64,000 bases of DNA, from positions 310,001-374,000 of the forward strand of contig WSUB01000001.1 of the NCBI GenBank assembly GCA_019633425.1, read 5' to 3'. Below the pieces are notes generated by a model. The model saw only the letters and a program-made list of their open reading frames with translations. It searched no databases and was not told the origin of the DNA. The stretch is from Tulasnella sp. 424 (lineage: Eukaryota > Basidiomycota > Agaricomycetes > Cantharellales > Tulasnellaceae). This document shows, piece after piece, positions 45,503 to 58,175 of this stretch (position 1 is the first letter of the stretch; every line of letters starts with the position of its first letter). A program made the translations under genes and the position numbers.

Positions 45503-47734
45503 ATGGACTCCCGTTTCACCTCAAGCTACTTCAGATGGTCCGACGCGTCTGCAGACGAGGTCCTCGATGGTAAGGGCTCCTATGGAATGCCACCTATACC
45601 TCCACTCGAACATGTGCATCTCCTGTTGCAGACTCGGAACCAGAAAGAGAGGAGCGTCGTCAAATACGAAAGGCCTCCAAACTCAAGGAAAGGCAGCTGA
45701 ATCAAGGTCGTGACAAGACCTCGGAAGACGTCGTACGAAACACTACGATGCTAGTGAACCCATCGTCCGACCTCCCCAGTCTCTCAGGAGACCTTGCGGA
45801 TGGTGAGAACAACCATGTCTACAGCCTTCTGTGTACTTACGCTCCCACCGACAGAACCTTCGGCTCGGCAAAACATCCCCACCCGTCATTCCGCCACCCT
45901 GACCGAGCCTTATGTCCCATTGTCCCCCGAATCGCACTTCGGTTGTCTGGCGTCTCCTCAATCCTCCAACCCCAGCATAGCGGAGGAAGAACCTGTTCAA
46001 CCAAAGACTTTCGACCTCTCCCGCTTCGCTTATTCCGGCGGGACACGAGCGACCAAACCGAGCTCGACACGGGCTCCCTCTGCATGCAGTAGCGTTGAGG
46101 AGCTCATTCCTCCGCGACCTCGCAGTAGGAAGTCGAAGAAAACGGCCGGTGAAACGGTTATTTCGAGCGACGACCCCGAACTAGGTTTCGCCCTACTGCT
46201 TATGCTCAAGTGTCCATTATGCTCCGAATCGTGGACTACGCGGAAAACCGAGGCTGGCAAAACTACCCATATCAAGAAATGCGCGTCAAAGAATAGCTTG
46301 ACGACAGAGGCAGTCAGAGAGGCAATCAAACGTGCTATTGCGGACGGGGCTTCCCGTCCTCCACCAAAGAGCAAAGGGAAAACGAAGGCAAAGCAAGATG
46401 CTGCATCGGTAGACGAGGCCACCCCCAAAACCTATTTGGACAACGTAGTGGAAGGCGCCGCTCCCAAAAAGCGACGAAGAAAGATCGATGCCACCGTGAC
46501 AGTGCAGCCCCCCGCCACGACACATAGCACGATATTGGAACGTGCAAAAACTATCCTAGCCGACACTCAGCCATCACCCGACCTTAGAACACCCGTCACC
46601 CTATCTTCTGCCGAATCGGATGTCGTTCTGCTTGACGACCAGGATGCACCACCACTGCCCACTCAACCATTCCCAAAGAGCAAGCTTGCGTCTGTGTTCC
46701 GTCGGCCCCTAGTGCCATCCCAGAGCGAGAACCAGCTCCCAGGCCTCGGAAATACTGTTGGGGAGGCATTGTCATTCTTTGGGAGGGACGAAAGCTCCAC
46801 TCCCGGCAGTGTTTCCCCGAAACGGACGTTTGGCAGCACTCCTGTACGTCTTTTTCAACACTGCTGTGTAGATACCTCTGACGATCCTTAGGAATCCCTT
46901 CCCCTCCACCCATCACGCTCCTTGTATGCGTCACCGTCTTTGAACAGCCGAAACGTCCATCCCAAGGTTCCGCCCTCGATCATAACGATATCAAGCGACG
47001 ACGAATCGATAGCCTCCCACCCTCCAGCCCCATCCACTTCCCAGACATCGCCTAAGGAACCAATTTCTTCCGGAAATAATGAAGCTCCTCAATATGAAGA
47101 GAGCATCATCACTGACGGAAGTGATGGAGGATGGAGTGACGCAGACAGCGGGTGTCTCGTCTGGGATGGCAACCACGACACAGCTCAACCTGATTTCAAG
47201 TACCTGCAACAATGGGAATCTACCTCCGAATCTGAATCGCGAGAACCCGCGCCTCTTTCACGACCATCGTCGAATCCTCCAGGCCCGAGTACATCTAATC
47301 TATCGAGCGCCGCACAGAACCCAGTCACCATCAAGCAAAAGAAACCCCGGGCCAAGAAGAGTCGCTTAAAGGCAGTTGAGACCTCTCCTGCGAAGACTAA
47401 GCTCAGCGACGAAGAACTTTTTAACATATTCAAGCGCATGATCGAAGAAGACGAGGCGCTGTATTGCAGAATCCTTCGATATGAGGTTAGGCAAAGAGCT
47501 ATCACTGTTCTCTTCGAATCTCTCTGATATAGTGGTCCTTGCATAGCCCGTAAACATGAAGACCTTCGTACAGAAAGCAGAAGCACTCGGGCTTCAGTCT
47601 CCGAGGCTGGTGAAGCAGCTGAGGACGTTCCTTGACGCCGCAGTAAGTACCCTTGGCTTCCAGATCTCGTCGTTCCCAGCTGAAAATACGTTCATGGCCT
47701 TCCTTAGTGTATAATCCACTACGACAAAACCTAA
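45503..47734 (+). CDS. SLX4, scaffold of the SLX1 structure-specific endonuclease
   Basis: DNA-repair scaffold that activates SLX1 and recruits other nucleases. Start MDSRFTSSYFRWSDASADEV. A C2HC zinc finger C-x2-C-x15-H-x3-C (46211-46282, KCPLCSESWTTRK..HIKKC) fits a UBZ-like ubiquitin-binding site. Acidic hydrophobic stretches DVVLLDDQD and SIITISSDDE look like SUMO-interaction motifs. The conserved C-terminal domain is LSDEELFNIFKRMIEEDEAL, YCRILRYE, then across an intron PVNMKTFVQKAEALGLQSPR, LVKQLRTFLDAACIIHYDKT. The intron at 47486 is fixed by the RYEPV join. The centre is disordered and Lys-rich. Convergent with FPGS, 111 bp apart. Confidence 0.87.
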
Positions 47735-47845
47735 ATTCTATGCACAGATGATATGATGAGATCTATGTAACGCCTGTAATCACTATAAATAGCCCCGTCG
47801 CGTCCATAAGCGCTGTTGAAAGCCCAAAAAGAGAGACGGTGACGA

Positions 47846-49951
47846 TCATGTGGCCATTGCAATAGACCCAATCTCAGAGACTTCGATGACCCCTCCAACC
47901 AGGTGGAGACTTCCAGCCACCAGAACGTCAACTTTCCCTGCAGACTCAAGGCCGTGAATGACTTCAATGGCGTGTTGAACTGACGGCAAGACGTGGATGT
48001 GATCCTTGGGATAATTTGGCACTAGGGTAGTCCAAGCTTGTGCGAGTTCGTTCTGAACTTTCAGCTTCGACAAGGCATCCATGTCGACGGTGTTGTTCGT
48101 TAGATCTGCGTGACGTATGATAGCGTTTAGTTAGGACCATATCTACATCTCTTCCTTGCAAAGCGGAGAATTTTCTTACCGGCTTTGGATCTTCCGTCGA
48201 CGTAGGTGATGTTGGTGCAGAAAATCACATGATCGAAGAATCCTCGTTCAACGAGCTCGGCACCGTCGTTGATATGATTTCCGAGGACGCGGCGCTTCAT
48301 GCCTTCTAGTACTACGTTGAGAAACTTTTCTCCATTGCGTCCAGACGTGCAGTTGAAGATCAGGACGCGTTGACGTTTCGAACTGGATAAACAGCCCGCG
48401 TGTCGGAAAAAAGGGCGTTATGAAATCAGAAGAACTAAAGGACTTACTTTTGATCAGACTGTTTCAGACCGACGGTGGGTTGGAAGAACCACTCGGTACA
48501 GCTCGTGAGACTTTCCACAGTATGTGCGCCATCGAGGTACCATGTAATCGCGGTGTGTTCGGGGTCCGCAATTTCTTGGCACCTTCCTGGGAACCGCGTT
48601 GCCTCTAATCCGGCGACGTAGGAAGGGGGAAGGGGGGTAGGGTAGAGTGAAGGAAGGAAGTCGGGGATGTCAGGTTGTCGTGCGAGGAGGTACTGGTGAA
48701 CAAGGTTGACGGCAAGCGATGCGTTCTGGAATTGGTGTGCGCCAGACAGACCGAGCTTGATGTCTTGAAGCTCGGGCATAGTTTCCACGACGGTGAAGCT
48801 TGAGGCCTAAAGGCGGCGGTTAGTTCCAAGTCGGGTTTCGGGATGATGTCACGCACTCGTTGAGCCTTGGCTTGGTCCCGGATCGAAGCCATGCCCTCTT
48901 CTGGTTGCTCCACAGTTAAAGCCGGAACACCAGGTTTGTAGATACCACCTTTCTGATGTCCAATCTCTTTGAGAGTGTTACCCAAAACGGCAGTGTGGTC
49001 TACTCCAAGCGAGGTGACGCCAGTGACGACTGGCTTGGGAACGACGTTGGTACTATCGTAAAGACCGCCAACACCGACTTCCAGGATAGTTGCATCGACC
49101 TGTCGGCTATACGTGAGCGTCAAAGTGAATCCTGAGAGACGAAAGTGCCAACCTTGATAGATAGGAAGTAATGGAATGCCAAGATGGTCATGAAGCGGAA
49201 GTAAGCGGGCATCAAGGACGTTTGTGGGAGAGCCCTCTAAGAAAGGCGAAACTTGGTTAGCCAAAATACGATTCTTCAGAGTATCGACTTTCTTACAGTT
49301 GTATTTTGTTGTAGCCGGTCCCAAACCTCGAAGAAATACTGCGTAAAATCGGCCTCGGAAATCGGTTCGCCGTTGATGCGGATACGTTCCCTGACGGCGA
49401 CTAGATGGGGAGACGTGTATAGACCTAGGATAAACCATGCTAACGTCAATAACGAGGTTACTGTTCGGGTAGATCACCAATGGACTGACCAACTTTCCAA
49501 CTGGGCACTGTTTTCCGCAGCATAGAGTCACAGAATGCGCTGGTTGAGCCTTTCCCCTTCGTGCCGGTAATATGAACAACATTTAGTTTGTTGAGATCTT
49601 CAGGCTGTATTGAATCATAGTCAGTCATCTTTCCTAGCCTCGAAGACCGAAAGGCGCTCACTCTGTACCCTATCCGCTCGAGATACTCGATCATTTCCGG
49701 GTGAGCAAACTGGCTGAGCCTGCCGCCTGAGGCCCGAACTGCCTCGAGAGTAGCGGCATTTGATTGGAGGGAATTGAGGGCTGTCACCGCATCCTGAAAA
49801 AAAAAGAGCTCGAGGTAAGCAAGTCAAGCTTAAAAAACCCAACTTTGTCGAAACGAACCTCGTATGTTCGGGTGGAGAGTTTTCGAGTTGAGGTCGTTGG
49901 TGAAGTTGGTGACCTGAGGAATGAAGAGAGCATTGAAAGCATTCTCCTCAT
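47846..49951 (-). CDS. Folylpolyglutamate synthase
   Basis: Adds glutamates to folates, keeping them in the cell and mitochondrion. Start at 49951: MRRMLSMLSSFLRSPTSPTT, followed by STRKLSTRTYEDAVTALNSL across an intron; this arginine/serine leader is presequence-like. Motifs: the ATP site VVHITGTKGKGSTSAF, YTSPHLVAVRERIRINGEPI, DATILEVGVGGLYDSTNVV, VTSLGVDHTAVLGNTLKEIG, KGGIYKPGVPALTVEQPEEG, YLDGAHTVESLTSC, RVLIFNCTSGRNGE, and a C-terminal LVAGSLHLVGGVIEV. The order of the GKGST, GVDH and DGAH boxes is that of the Mur ligase-like FPGS family. About 500 residues. Divergent from the BRCT gene by 248 bp. Confidence 0.93.
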
Positions 49952-50199
49952 ACAAGAGTGGATGAGTGGTGGAGGGAAGTAGCAAGTACTCCTCTCTCAG
50001 GCTGATTAGGCTATGGGTGGGCTATTCTTCGGTCCGATTGGGTCAAAAACGGGAGGATCGTCCGAAGTCACGTGAGTCAGGGGAGGCACAACCTGCCCTC
50101 TCGCACGCGAACCAAACTTGTTGCCACACTCGCTTTACCCACCCAGATACCCACACACCACGCTCGCTCGTTCTTTCTTGTAAACGATACCTTTATGCA

Positions 50200-51212
50200 A
50201 TGGACGCCTACGTGAAAGTCCTTAAATCTTCAAATGTACAGTCTGTAAAGCGTCAATCAACCGCGTCCGCCGCCGGCGCGTCAACGTCGAGAAGTACGAA
50301 ACTGGACCAGAACAGGCCGCCAGTGGATGTCAAGGGCAAAGGAAAGGCGATCGAGATATCAGATGACGAAGGCGAGATCGTAGAGATACCCCCGTAAGTC
50401 TATCATTATTTCATTTCCGATCCGGCGGCGTTCATCTCTTTCGCTCTCCTTTCAGACCTCGGACAACAAGCACGACGCGTTCAACGAGTCGCGTCGACGC
50501 TGCCAAGCAGACCAAGCACCTCCTCAAGACCCTCAAGGACGTCGCGAATCCTATTACACACTCGTCTGCTCCGGAGCGCTATGGTGATATTCCTCTTTCG
50601 CCCAGTCGCATCCTCCACTTCTAACAGGCCCCACTCGCGCCAGACTACGTCTCGTCGTGTTGTACAGGTCACGAACGACGCGACGAATCACATCCTGGAG
50701 GCTACCATGCGGCTCGGAGCCGTAAGCTTATGGATCAGGAGAAAGCTAAAGGGACGGGGGCAGAGGAGACCTCAGCGGTCATGAAAGGCGTTAGAGCGTA
50801 TTTTGGGTTCTGCGATGACAACACGGACATCGAGTTACGACGCATCATTTCCTTAGCTGGCGGCACCTCTACGTAAGTCCTAATCCTCACACTTGGATAC
50901 AGGTTAAGCTGATATGCCCGCCGTTCTCCAGATACTCGCAGACCTCGGCCACCCATATCATTACGTCTCAATGGTTGTCCGGCTCCAAGACTAACAAGCT
51001 TCTCACCACTCGGAGCAGGAAGACAATTCATGTCGTTTCTCCAGAGTGGTTAAGCGACAGGTATGCTCGATTCGGGGATACACTCGAACGTCTCGCTAAC
51101 TGCATGGCTCCGTAGCATCGCCAAAGGCAAGCGCCAGAGCGAATGGCGGTACTCCAAGGTCGATAACGGCGTGCAACGGAGGGTGGTAGATGGATTCCTC
51201 AAGACCAAATGA
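50200..51212 (+). CDS. Small protein with a single C-terminal BRCT domain
   Basis: Five exons (50200-50393, 50456-50583, 50668-50872, 50932-51060, 51116-51212) sum to 753 nt, 250 residues. The N-terminal half is Ser/Thr/Lys-rich and has a SUMO-interaction-like motif AIEISDDEGEIVEI. After GGYHAARSRKLMDQEK comes a BRCT domain: VMKGVRAYFGFCDDNTDIEL, RRIISLAGGTSTYSQTSATH, IITSQWLSGSKTNKLL, then KTIHVVSPEWLSDSIAKGKR with the invariant Trp. The BRCT resembles that of REV1 in the THII.S...K pattern, but no polymerase domain follows and the frame stops soon after. A DNA-damage or replication role is an inference only. Confidence 0.82.
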
Positions 51213-51617
51213 CTCTTGTTGCACAATTTACAAGCCGCCTAGGACTCGGTTGTCCGCGTCTTCCCTTGCCACCTCGTTGTACGGGCTTAGTGCTGTGTCC
51301 CGCCTCCCATCGAAGTCCCCTCTTTACAGACCGCTAGGCTGAAAGTTGTCCTCGTACTGCGGTGATTTGAGGATGCCGGTGGTCGCGCGAGGGTCTATTT
51401 GAGATTAAGCAGTTGTTGATGTTTGCTGTAGCGTGTAAGCCAAAAGTATGACGAGGGACCCGTATTTGCGTTCCCATCCGCGATTTCCACCTGGACTGCC
51501 ACTCCGCTCGTTCGGAGCCCCACTTTCACACTTCAACAGCCTAAAAAGACTCACCATCGTTTCCTCTCCCTTATTACCCTCTTCGTCGCTCTTTCTTCTT
51601 CCAATTTCTACCCAAAA
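51213..51617. other. Intergenic region between the BRCT gene and EFR3
   Basis: Terminator of the BRCT gene and promoter of EFR3; a CT-rich run at about 51560-51615 precedes the EFR3 ATG. No gene. Confidence 0.55.
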
Positions 51618-54600
51618 ATGGTTTCTTGGTCTCTCACAACTCCAAACCACATTCGTCTCATCGACGCCTGCTACCCAGCAGCTCCACTAGCAGCAGGTCC
51701 TCAGTTTCGGCCCAATTCGCAAGAGCTATCACGCTTAACGTACTATGGGTCAAATCGACCCGGAAAGCTGCATAAGCTATCCGAAGAACTCGAGAAACGA
51801 GCTAAAAACCAGGCGAGGAGAGCTCAGGCTGGCAATGCCAAATTCAAAGCGTACGCCCCTTTTCCTCTTGGACGCTGGCCCCATCGAGCCGCATCTCACA
51901 CCTATTGCTATGTAGGCTACTCCTCGTAACCCTCGACATCCTAAAAGCATTGACTGCGGAATGCCGGAAAGACCTAAATCTCTTTTCAAACGGTGTCGTC
52001 AACTCGGTTGAAGTCGCTCTTGCGTGCCTCCCCACGGACTTGGAGGTCATCGCACGTGCAGCAAGCACTGTAGGTTATTTTGCTGCTCGCAAAATCTCGG
52101 GAATGCTCACACCGGTCGTCCTCCGCAGTTCACGGCGTGGGCGACATACACCGACGGCAGTTTACTCCATTCGGACAAGGACCTGGTGGAGACCTACCTC
52201 AAAATCCTCCAGACGTTCTCCATGATGGGCGTTATGGACCCACAAAAGAGTGACGACGAGTTTCGGAGCCGGTGAGTTTCTATAAGTAACCCGCTCCAAC
52301 ATGAGCTAAATATGGAACCATTGCAAACGTTGCTTTAGGAAACGGCTGGTTGGGCTCGCCGCGATCAGCAGCGCAATTCAGTCCGATGCATTGTTCAACA
52401 CTTCATCCATCTTCACTGACCAAGTCCGCGTTATCGTGGGGGGCTTGCTCCGGATAATAGGGCAGGCGGATCTGTCCATGTTAAGCACCGAGTACGTAAC
52501 CTGTTCGGGCGTCCATCGCTTCCTTGGCACTCGCGCTGATGCCCACCTCCGTCTACCAGAGCTACCGCCACAGATGTTTACAATGCTTCCAGCTCAGCTT
52601 CCCCTTACATCGCCGAGTTTCAACCGCAACGCCCTATCACACAGCGACGCGCGCCATCGATTCATCTTCACGTAGACGGAGAGAAAGGACCGTCGTTCCT
52701 GGATGTCGTCGGCGCTGCGTTAAGGGCATTCCAAACACTAGTATCCCATGCCAATGCTGTCCAGATACCCATCGCATTGGAAGCACTCTTTAACACCTTC
52801 GACACTGTTCAGGAATGCGGATGGGAAAACCTGGATCTGTGTCGGTGGTTGGTTGCGAAAGTGGCGGACTGGACGCAGTATCAGTACCGCTATGCCATCC
52901 CAACGAGACTCTTGTCCCGTTTGGTTGACGCCAAGGATGACCCAAAGCCAACAGCGCTCCACTTCGCCCTTGTCACAATGATCACCACTGTTTTCACATC
53001 GCCCACGCCCCTGATCAACCTCTCGACATCGGATGTACTTGCAAGTTTGCTCAACGTTATGACGGCAAGACTGGTCATCGATCCGAAAGACCCCCTTCTC
53101 CCACCGCTAGTGGATTGCGTTTCGTCCTTGGGCACGCACATTTACTATGCCGACCAGCTTCAGGACCTCGCCGAGGAACTCGTTGCTCGGCTTGTCAGCA
53201 TCCAAGTTACCGGGCTCCTTGGACGGGGCAGGCAGGGGAACGATAAAGGTCGTGAAGAAGGGATGCGCTGTCTCATCGCTTGTCTCAATGGCTTGTTCCG
53301 AGTCGCGGATGAAGCGCATCCACCAGCTCCCAAGCTTGGTGTACGGAAGGCTAGCGATCATCGTCGAGTGGAGAGTGGTCGGTTCTCGGGGGATAGTGCA
53401 GATGTGATATCGTTATCGAAGGAGAGCACGGTGGATGGGCGCATCGGCTCGCCCGAAATCCAACGTCAAAGACGGAACAAGGTTGCACCAGAAGTTTGGC
53501 AGGACACGTTGGCTCTCCTGTGCGAGTCGGAGTACGCGGTTCGGAGTGACTATGCGTCGGCCTTGGTTCGATTCTTGAAGGAGGAAGTTAAGAAGGAGCC
53601 ATTTGCCGTTATCCCGGAGAAGGAGAAGATGGATAGTGCGAGTCGATCTCGGAAATTCGCCACGGAACAGCCAGATATCGTTGGACCTGCAGATTCAGGT
53701 GTCCGGTTCCTGAACGCACTGCATGCTAGTGCGTTCACTTTGGCATTGGCACCTAACCTCGGATTGGTCTCAAATGCACCATCGGCGGCATCGAGCTCTT
53801 CTCTACCAGCACTATCTCCCATCAATATTATTCCTCCAACACCTTCGGGAACACCGAGAGGGGAAACTGCACCGCCAAATGGAATAACCGGTGAACCCGA
53901 AATAGTTTTGGATCAACAACCCACCACGACCGCCCAGGAGCCCCCACATCCTATCCGAAGAGCGACACCATCTGGGGTCCGGACAAGGCAAGCGTCTCTC
54001 GGAATGTCACTCCTGGAACTGCCGCCGTCAAATATCCCCGTTATACCGTCTCCTGCAACTCTCTCCGACTTTTCGCATCTTTTGCAAGTTTTGACGGCTG
54101 TTCACGAGGCGTTGCCGGCTCGTGCGATTCTGACCGGTGTTCCCATGCTTCTTGCGCTGGACGCTGCTGTTGGAAGCGCAGGAGATAGCGAGGACGAGTC
54201 TGTACTTCACAAGCGAAAGGCTGTGAGAGAGGTCGTTGGTCGAACGTGGTCGACAATTGCTGCTATTTGGGATTGCCCCACCCTGAAGGACCAAACGGCA
54301 AAGGTATTAAACTCGTTGGGATGTCTCGGCTTAGTTTTCTCGCTCACGGTCTTGTATTGCCCAGATTTCCGTCATCTTCGCCAAGGGCTCTTGTCTGCCC
54401 CCGTCCGAGGCGCTATCCGATACCAATTTTGCCCAAGCCGGAAAGCAGCCTGTAACTTTCGCTTCGACCCCATACTCAGCAATCGACCCTTCTATCCTTT
54501 CCTCTCCCTACCTCTTCAACCCCGAGGTAGTGATCACAGCATTGGCTCAAAACGCTCATGTTCAGAAAGCCACCGGTTTGGACGAGGCAGCACTGAGACA

Positions 54601-55170
54601 TCGATTCACCCTTTCTTGGTCAGCGGAGAAAGCCGTCAAAGAATGTAAGGGAACATTTACAATCCTAGGAGTCGCGATGCATCCGTTGCTGACCTTGCCA
54701 TTCTAGCAATCGAAGTAGGAATCTGCGACGATCGTGTTTCAAGGACCGACGGCGCCTCCCATTTCCTCAAGCTTTCACCGGCGTTGATGCACATCGACAA
54801 TCAGTCTCTTGCCAGTCTTGCTCGAACTACTCGCGGCGTCGGCGTAGAGGAGCTGAGGGACGCCCTCGAAGGGCGCGCAAGTATGTCAAACACAAATCTC
54901 GCAAGCAGCGCCCAATCCTTCTCAACGAATGCAGATCATAAGTCATACAGAAGACTTCATGATCCCGGTTTGGGCAAGCTTGCGGTTGCCGGTGCTGCCA
55001 AGCAACGCAAAGTCACTAAAAGTAGTCCGGAGGAAGTGGCCGATGTCTTGAATAAACTCGGCATCGGAAAGCAAAACCCAAGCAGAATGCTTCACACTCC
55101 ACTGCAGGTCCCTCAGAAGGAACCGGAGAGCGCTCCAAGCAAAGTCCTCGTTCCTCCATATAGCACTTAA
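51618..55170 (+). CDS. EFR3, plasma-membrane scaffold for PI4-kinase
   Basis: Palmitoylated or membrane-bound helical-repeat protein that, with Ypp1/TTC7, holds Stt4/PI4KA at the plasma membrane. Start MVSWSLTTPNHIRLIDACYP. The N-terminal signature is NSQELSRLTYYGSNRPGKLH with KLSEELEKRAKNQARRA. HEAT-like repeats follow: LVTLDILKALTAECRKDLNL, VNSVEVALACLPTDLEVIAR, TYLKILQTFSMMGVMDPQKS, RVIVGGLLRIIGQADLSML. The middle (53.3-54.0 kb) is Ser/Pro-rich and disordered; the C-terminal part contains ISVIFAKGSCLPPSEALSDT (spliced) and GKLAVAGAAKQRKV. About 1,000 residues. The exon chain is read across about eight introns; the edge near 54300 was placed by codon phase. Convergent with VPS52, 292 bp. 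Confidence 0.87.
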
Positions 55171-55462
55171 TTTCCCTCTAGACGCAATTTATGTATCATC
55201 TCGCGTCCCCCAACGGACTCTCTTCACTGGTGGCATTCTCCTTTTGTATCATGTTTTGGCCCCCTTCTTCACTCTTTATCTTTTCTTCTATCGCATTCAC
55301 GGTCGGATCCAGGATTTCTAGGGTTTTAGGAATTGCATTTATCGCTTTTGCATCCAGCACTCAACGCGGGAGATAGGGGCTTCGGGGCACCAACTCCGAC
55401 GGTACGGTAACCATTGATGGGGTATATTATCAAAGCCAAGTGGCACACGACTCTAGAAATAC

Positions 55463-58006
55463 CTATCGCCGGACAAGCGAAATCCGCCGCCTGGCTTCTT
55501 CCTCGCGCTGCCTCCAGTGAGCTACCTCTGCTTGAGCCTTCGGGTGGGTTGTAGAATGAGGTCCAGTCTGTCGGAGATCAGAGAACGGTGAGCCCAAGGC
55601 AAAGCGGCCATCAAGATGGACCTACACTCAAGTTGTGCAAGAGAATCTCGTAAGTGGTCGCGAGATATGTGGCACTATGTGCCGGATCCTTCATCTTGCC
55701 TGCTTGAGTAATGATAAGTCGGTTCACTTCTTGGCGGAGGCGCATGAGACTTCGCGCAGAAGCGTTAGTCAGGTCTCATGAAAGCAATACGGCTAATTTT
55801 CCTACTTCGAAAATAACATAGCTTCTTCCTCTTCTCCAGTTAATGCGACGAACGATGTAAACAGTGCAGCATATCTTTGACAGATCTGGTTTGAAAGCAT
55901 GTCAGCCTTTTCAGGGGGGTATCCACCAAGGAAAGCCAAACCAGCTGGATCCAGGAATCCTTCAACGTTGTTCCGCGCATCAGATACCCACTGCCAGCAC
56001 TGTCGACAATCTTCTTCAGGCTTTCCACTTGCGCATTCATCTCCTTTTGGAAGATGGGCCACATCCCGAGGCGCAATCCCAGTAGGAAAGTCTCGAGCGG
56101 CGCACAGTCCCGCTTTTGGCATTCCGCAAGGACAACTTCATTCATCCGCACCATTGTAAGCAGAGGAACGATCGGAGGCGAGGGCTCAAGGCACGAGTCT
56201 GCGAAAGTCTAGAGATAAATTCGTTTATTGGTTAGCGCGACCGTATTAGCTACGAAGCCGTAGAAAAGCCAGTCCGGACATGCCTTGCAAAACTGTGTCG
56301 CCGGTTCCATAATTTGTTTCCATATTCCATCCAACATAGCTCTCTGTTCTTTCTCTTGCTCCTTATTCGTAATCGGTAGACCAAGGTTGCTCTCTGCGAC
56401 CGAAATGATCGACAGTCTTTTCGAAGCTGTCCCTCCTCGTTCTGACCCCACGTCAGTCCCTATCCGATCGAGATGGAAAGTTGATGCAATCGGAGTTCCT
56501 GGCTGGGGGGAACGAGGCATTGGAGAAGGGGGAGCGACTGGAAGGTCTGCGGGTTCACGGAAGAACTTGACAATAAATAGGTATTCAGCGCAAGCATTGT
56601 CGAGAAGGACCATGAGCATGGAACGGAAGAGAGACTCCGTAGGCTCTTTCTAGACCAAAAAAGTCAGTAGCCATAAAATGTGGGACTTCATTACAATCTC
56701 ACGTAAGTCTTGTCGTCGGCCAGAAATGCCAGCGTGGTCCCAGAACCTTCAAGTTTAGCGAAGGCAAGCCGATCCGTGTCAACGAAAGGTCCAGGAACGC
56801 CAGTTTCATTAGCGACATTTCCTATCAAGACTGGCTTCTCGATGGTTCGTGTCTTAGATGCGCAGCGCGTAAGGTTTTTTTCCTCCTCCTCTCGATGTCA
56901 GAAAGCATTCTTACCTTGATGTACCCTAAATTGCGGATGTATCTTCTAAACCCGGTTTCGTAGTATAATTTTGCACACCCAATATAGGCCCTCTGGAGTT
57001 CTTGCGCAACGGATTTGGCATGACGTTGGAGAAAAGCGTAAAGGGGTGCATATTTGAGGAAGACGGAGCTTTGAAGCATGTGCATGTTGGTGCTTATGCT
57101 TGTTCTGATGGGTTGCATGGCTGCTTGGAAGAAGGCCCGGATCTTTGTAGCGGCCTTGAGAATCAAGGTTAAGAATCAGTTTGTAGCCAAATTGCCCGAA
57201 AATAACGCCTACTGCTATTCGAAGCCCTTCAACGAGTTCTGCCAAGTCCCGCGCAGCCTTCACGCGAGACCGCACTTTGATTGATTGGAGTTTCTGTTGG
57301 AACTCTTCTATTACAGGTATCCACGGCTCGCCCACCGCCGTGTCGAGGATTGTAGTAACCAGCTCTGGCGACATGCTCAGGTCGGACAACAACTGCGATA
57401 GAGGCCGTTCGATGCGCTGACAAAATGAACACGACATATCAGAATATTGGACGGCAGAGTTGATTGAAGTCGAAGCCCGACCTTCCTGCCTTGGAGTCTG
57501 GCCTCGAACTCCTTGCTTCGTGCTTGTAAGTCAGATATTTGACCTGAGACCGCAGATAGGTCATTTTGGAAGGTACCCAGGAAGGATTCCAAGGAGTCAA
57601 GGAGTTCGATGCTGGCCTGTAAACGGTCAGAACAGTTGCTCCAAGCAGAGGAAAGCTGAAATATCTCACAGAAACTTGGTCGTGAAGTTCTACGAAGTTC
57701 TTTGCACGTTCCCTGTCTGACAATTGGCAGGAAATGTCAGCGCGTGGTGAAGCTTCGGACTGGCAATACTTGCATAATGGATTATCATCTTTACTGGTAG
57801 ATGGAATATTCAAATCTATTGTGTGTCAGTTGAGCCAGGTGTCTGAAGCAAGCGACCGGTAAACACTGACCAGTAGTTTGTTGGCTCATGGTGGGGAACG
57901 TCAGCGGACGGCCCGCGGCGTTAAGCGGCTCTTTCTGCGCAAACGGCGTTCTCTTCCAGCCGTCGGTTTCCAAAGAACCAACTAGCCCCTGATCCTCTAG
58001 GCCCAT
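55463..58006 (-). CDS. VPS52, subunit of the GARP/EARP tethering complex
   Basis: Tethers endosome-derived vesicles to the trans-Golgi. The start is the upstream in-frame ATG at 58006 (MGLEDQGLVGSLETDGWKR); a second ATG at 57889 (MSQQTT) is possible. Family blocks: SFLGTFQNDLSAVSGQISDL with LQARSKEFEARLQGRK, RIERPLSQLLSDLSMSPELV, TTILDTAVGEPWIPVIEEFQ, KAATKIRAFFQAAMQPIRTS, SVFLKYAPLYAFLQRHAKSV, AYIGCAKLYYETGFRRYIRN, LAFLGGYPPEKADMLSNQIC. The last exons read LMRLRQEVNRLIITQAGKMK and HPKAQAEVAHWRQREEEARR, ending with ISLVRR at 55463. Coiled-coil N-terminal half is typical. The length of about 700 residues is near the family norm. Divergent from the DPBB gene by 169 bp. Confidence 0.88.
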
Positions 58007-58056
58007 CGACCCGACTTTGTTTTGTTTTTACGACTTGGATGGCCGGTACGAAGCAG

Positions 58057-58063
58057 TATATAT
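58057..58063 (+). promoter_or_regulatory. TATA-like box of the DPBB gene
   Basis: TATATAT lies 112 bp before the ATG at 58176, inside the short divergent spacer shared with VPS52. Confidence 0.55.
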
Positions 58064-58175
58064 CTAGACCCGTCGAGTGTCGAAACATTCAGCATCCCGT
58101 GTTTGCATTTCCCCCTTCGTTCGCTGTTCTTCCTCTCTTTTCACACTCTTTCATCCACCTTCGTTCGCTTCCGCC

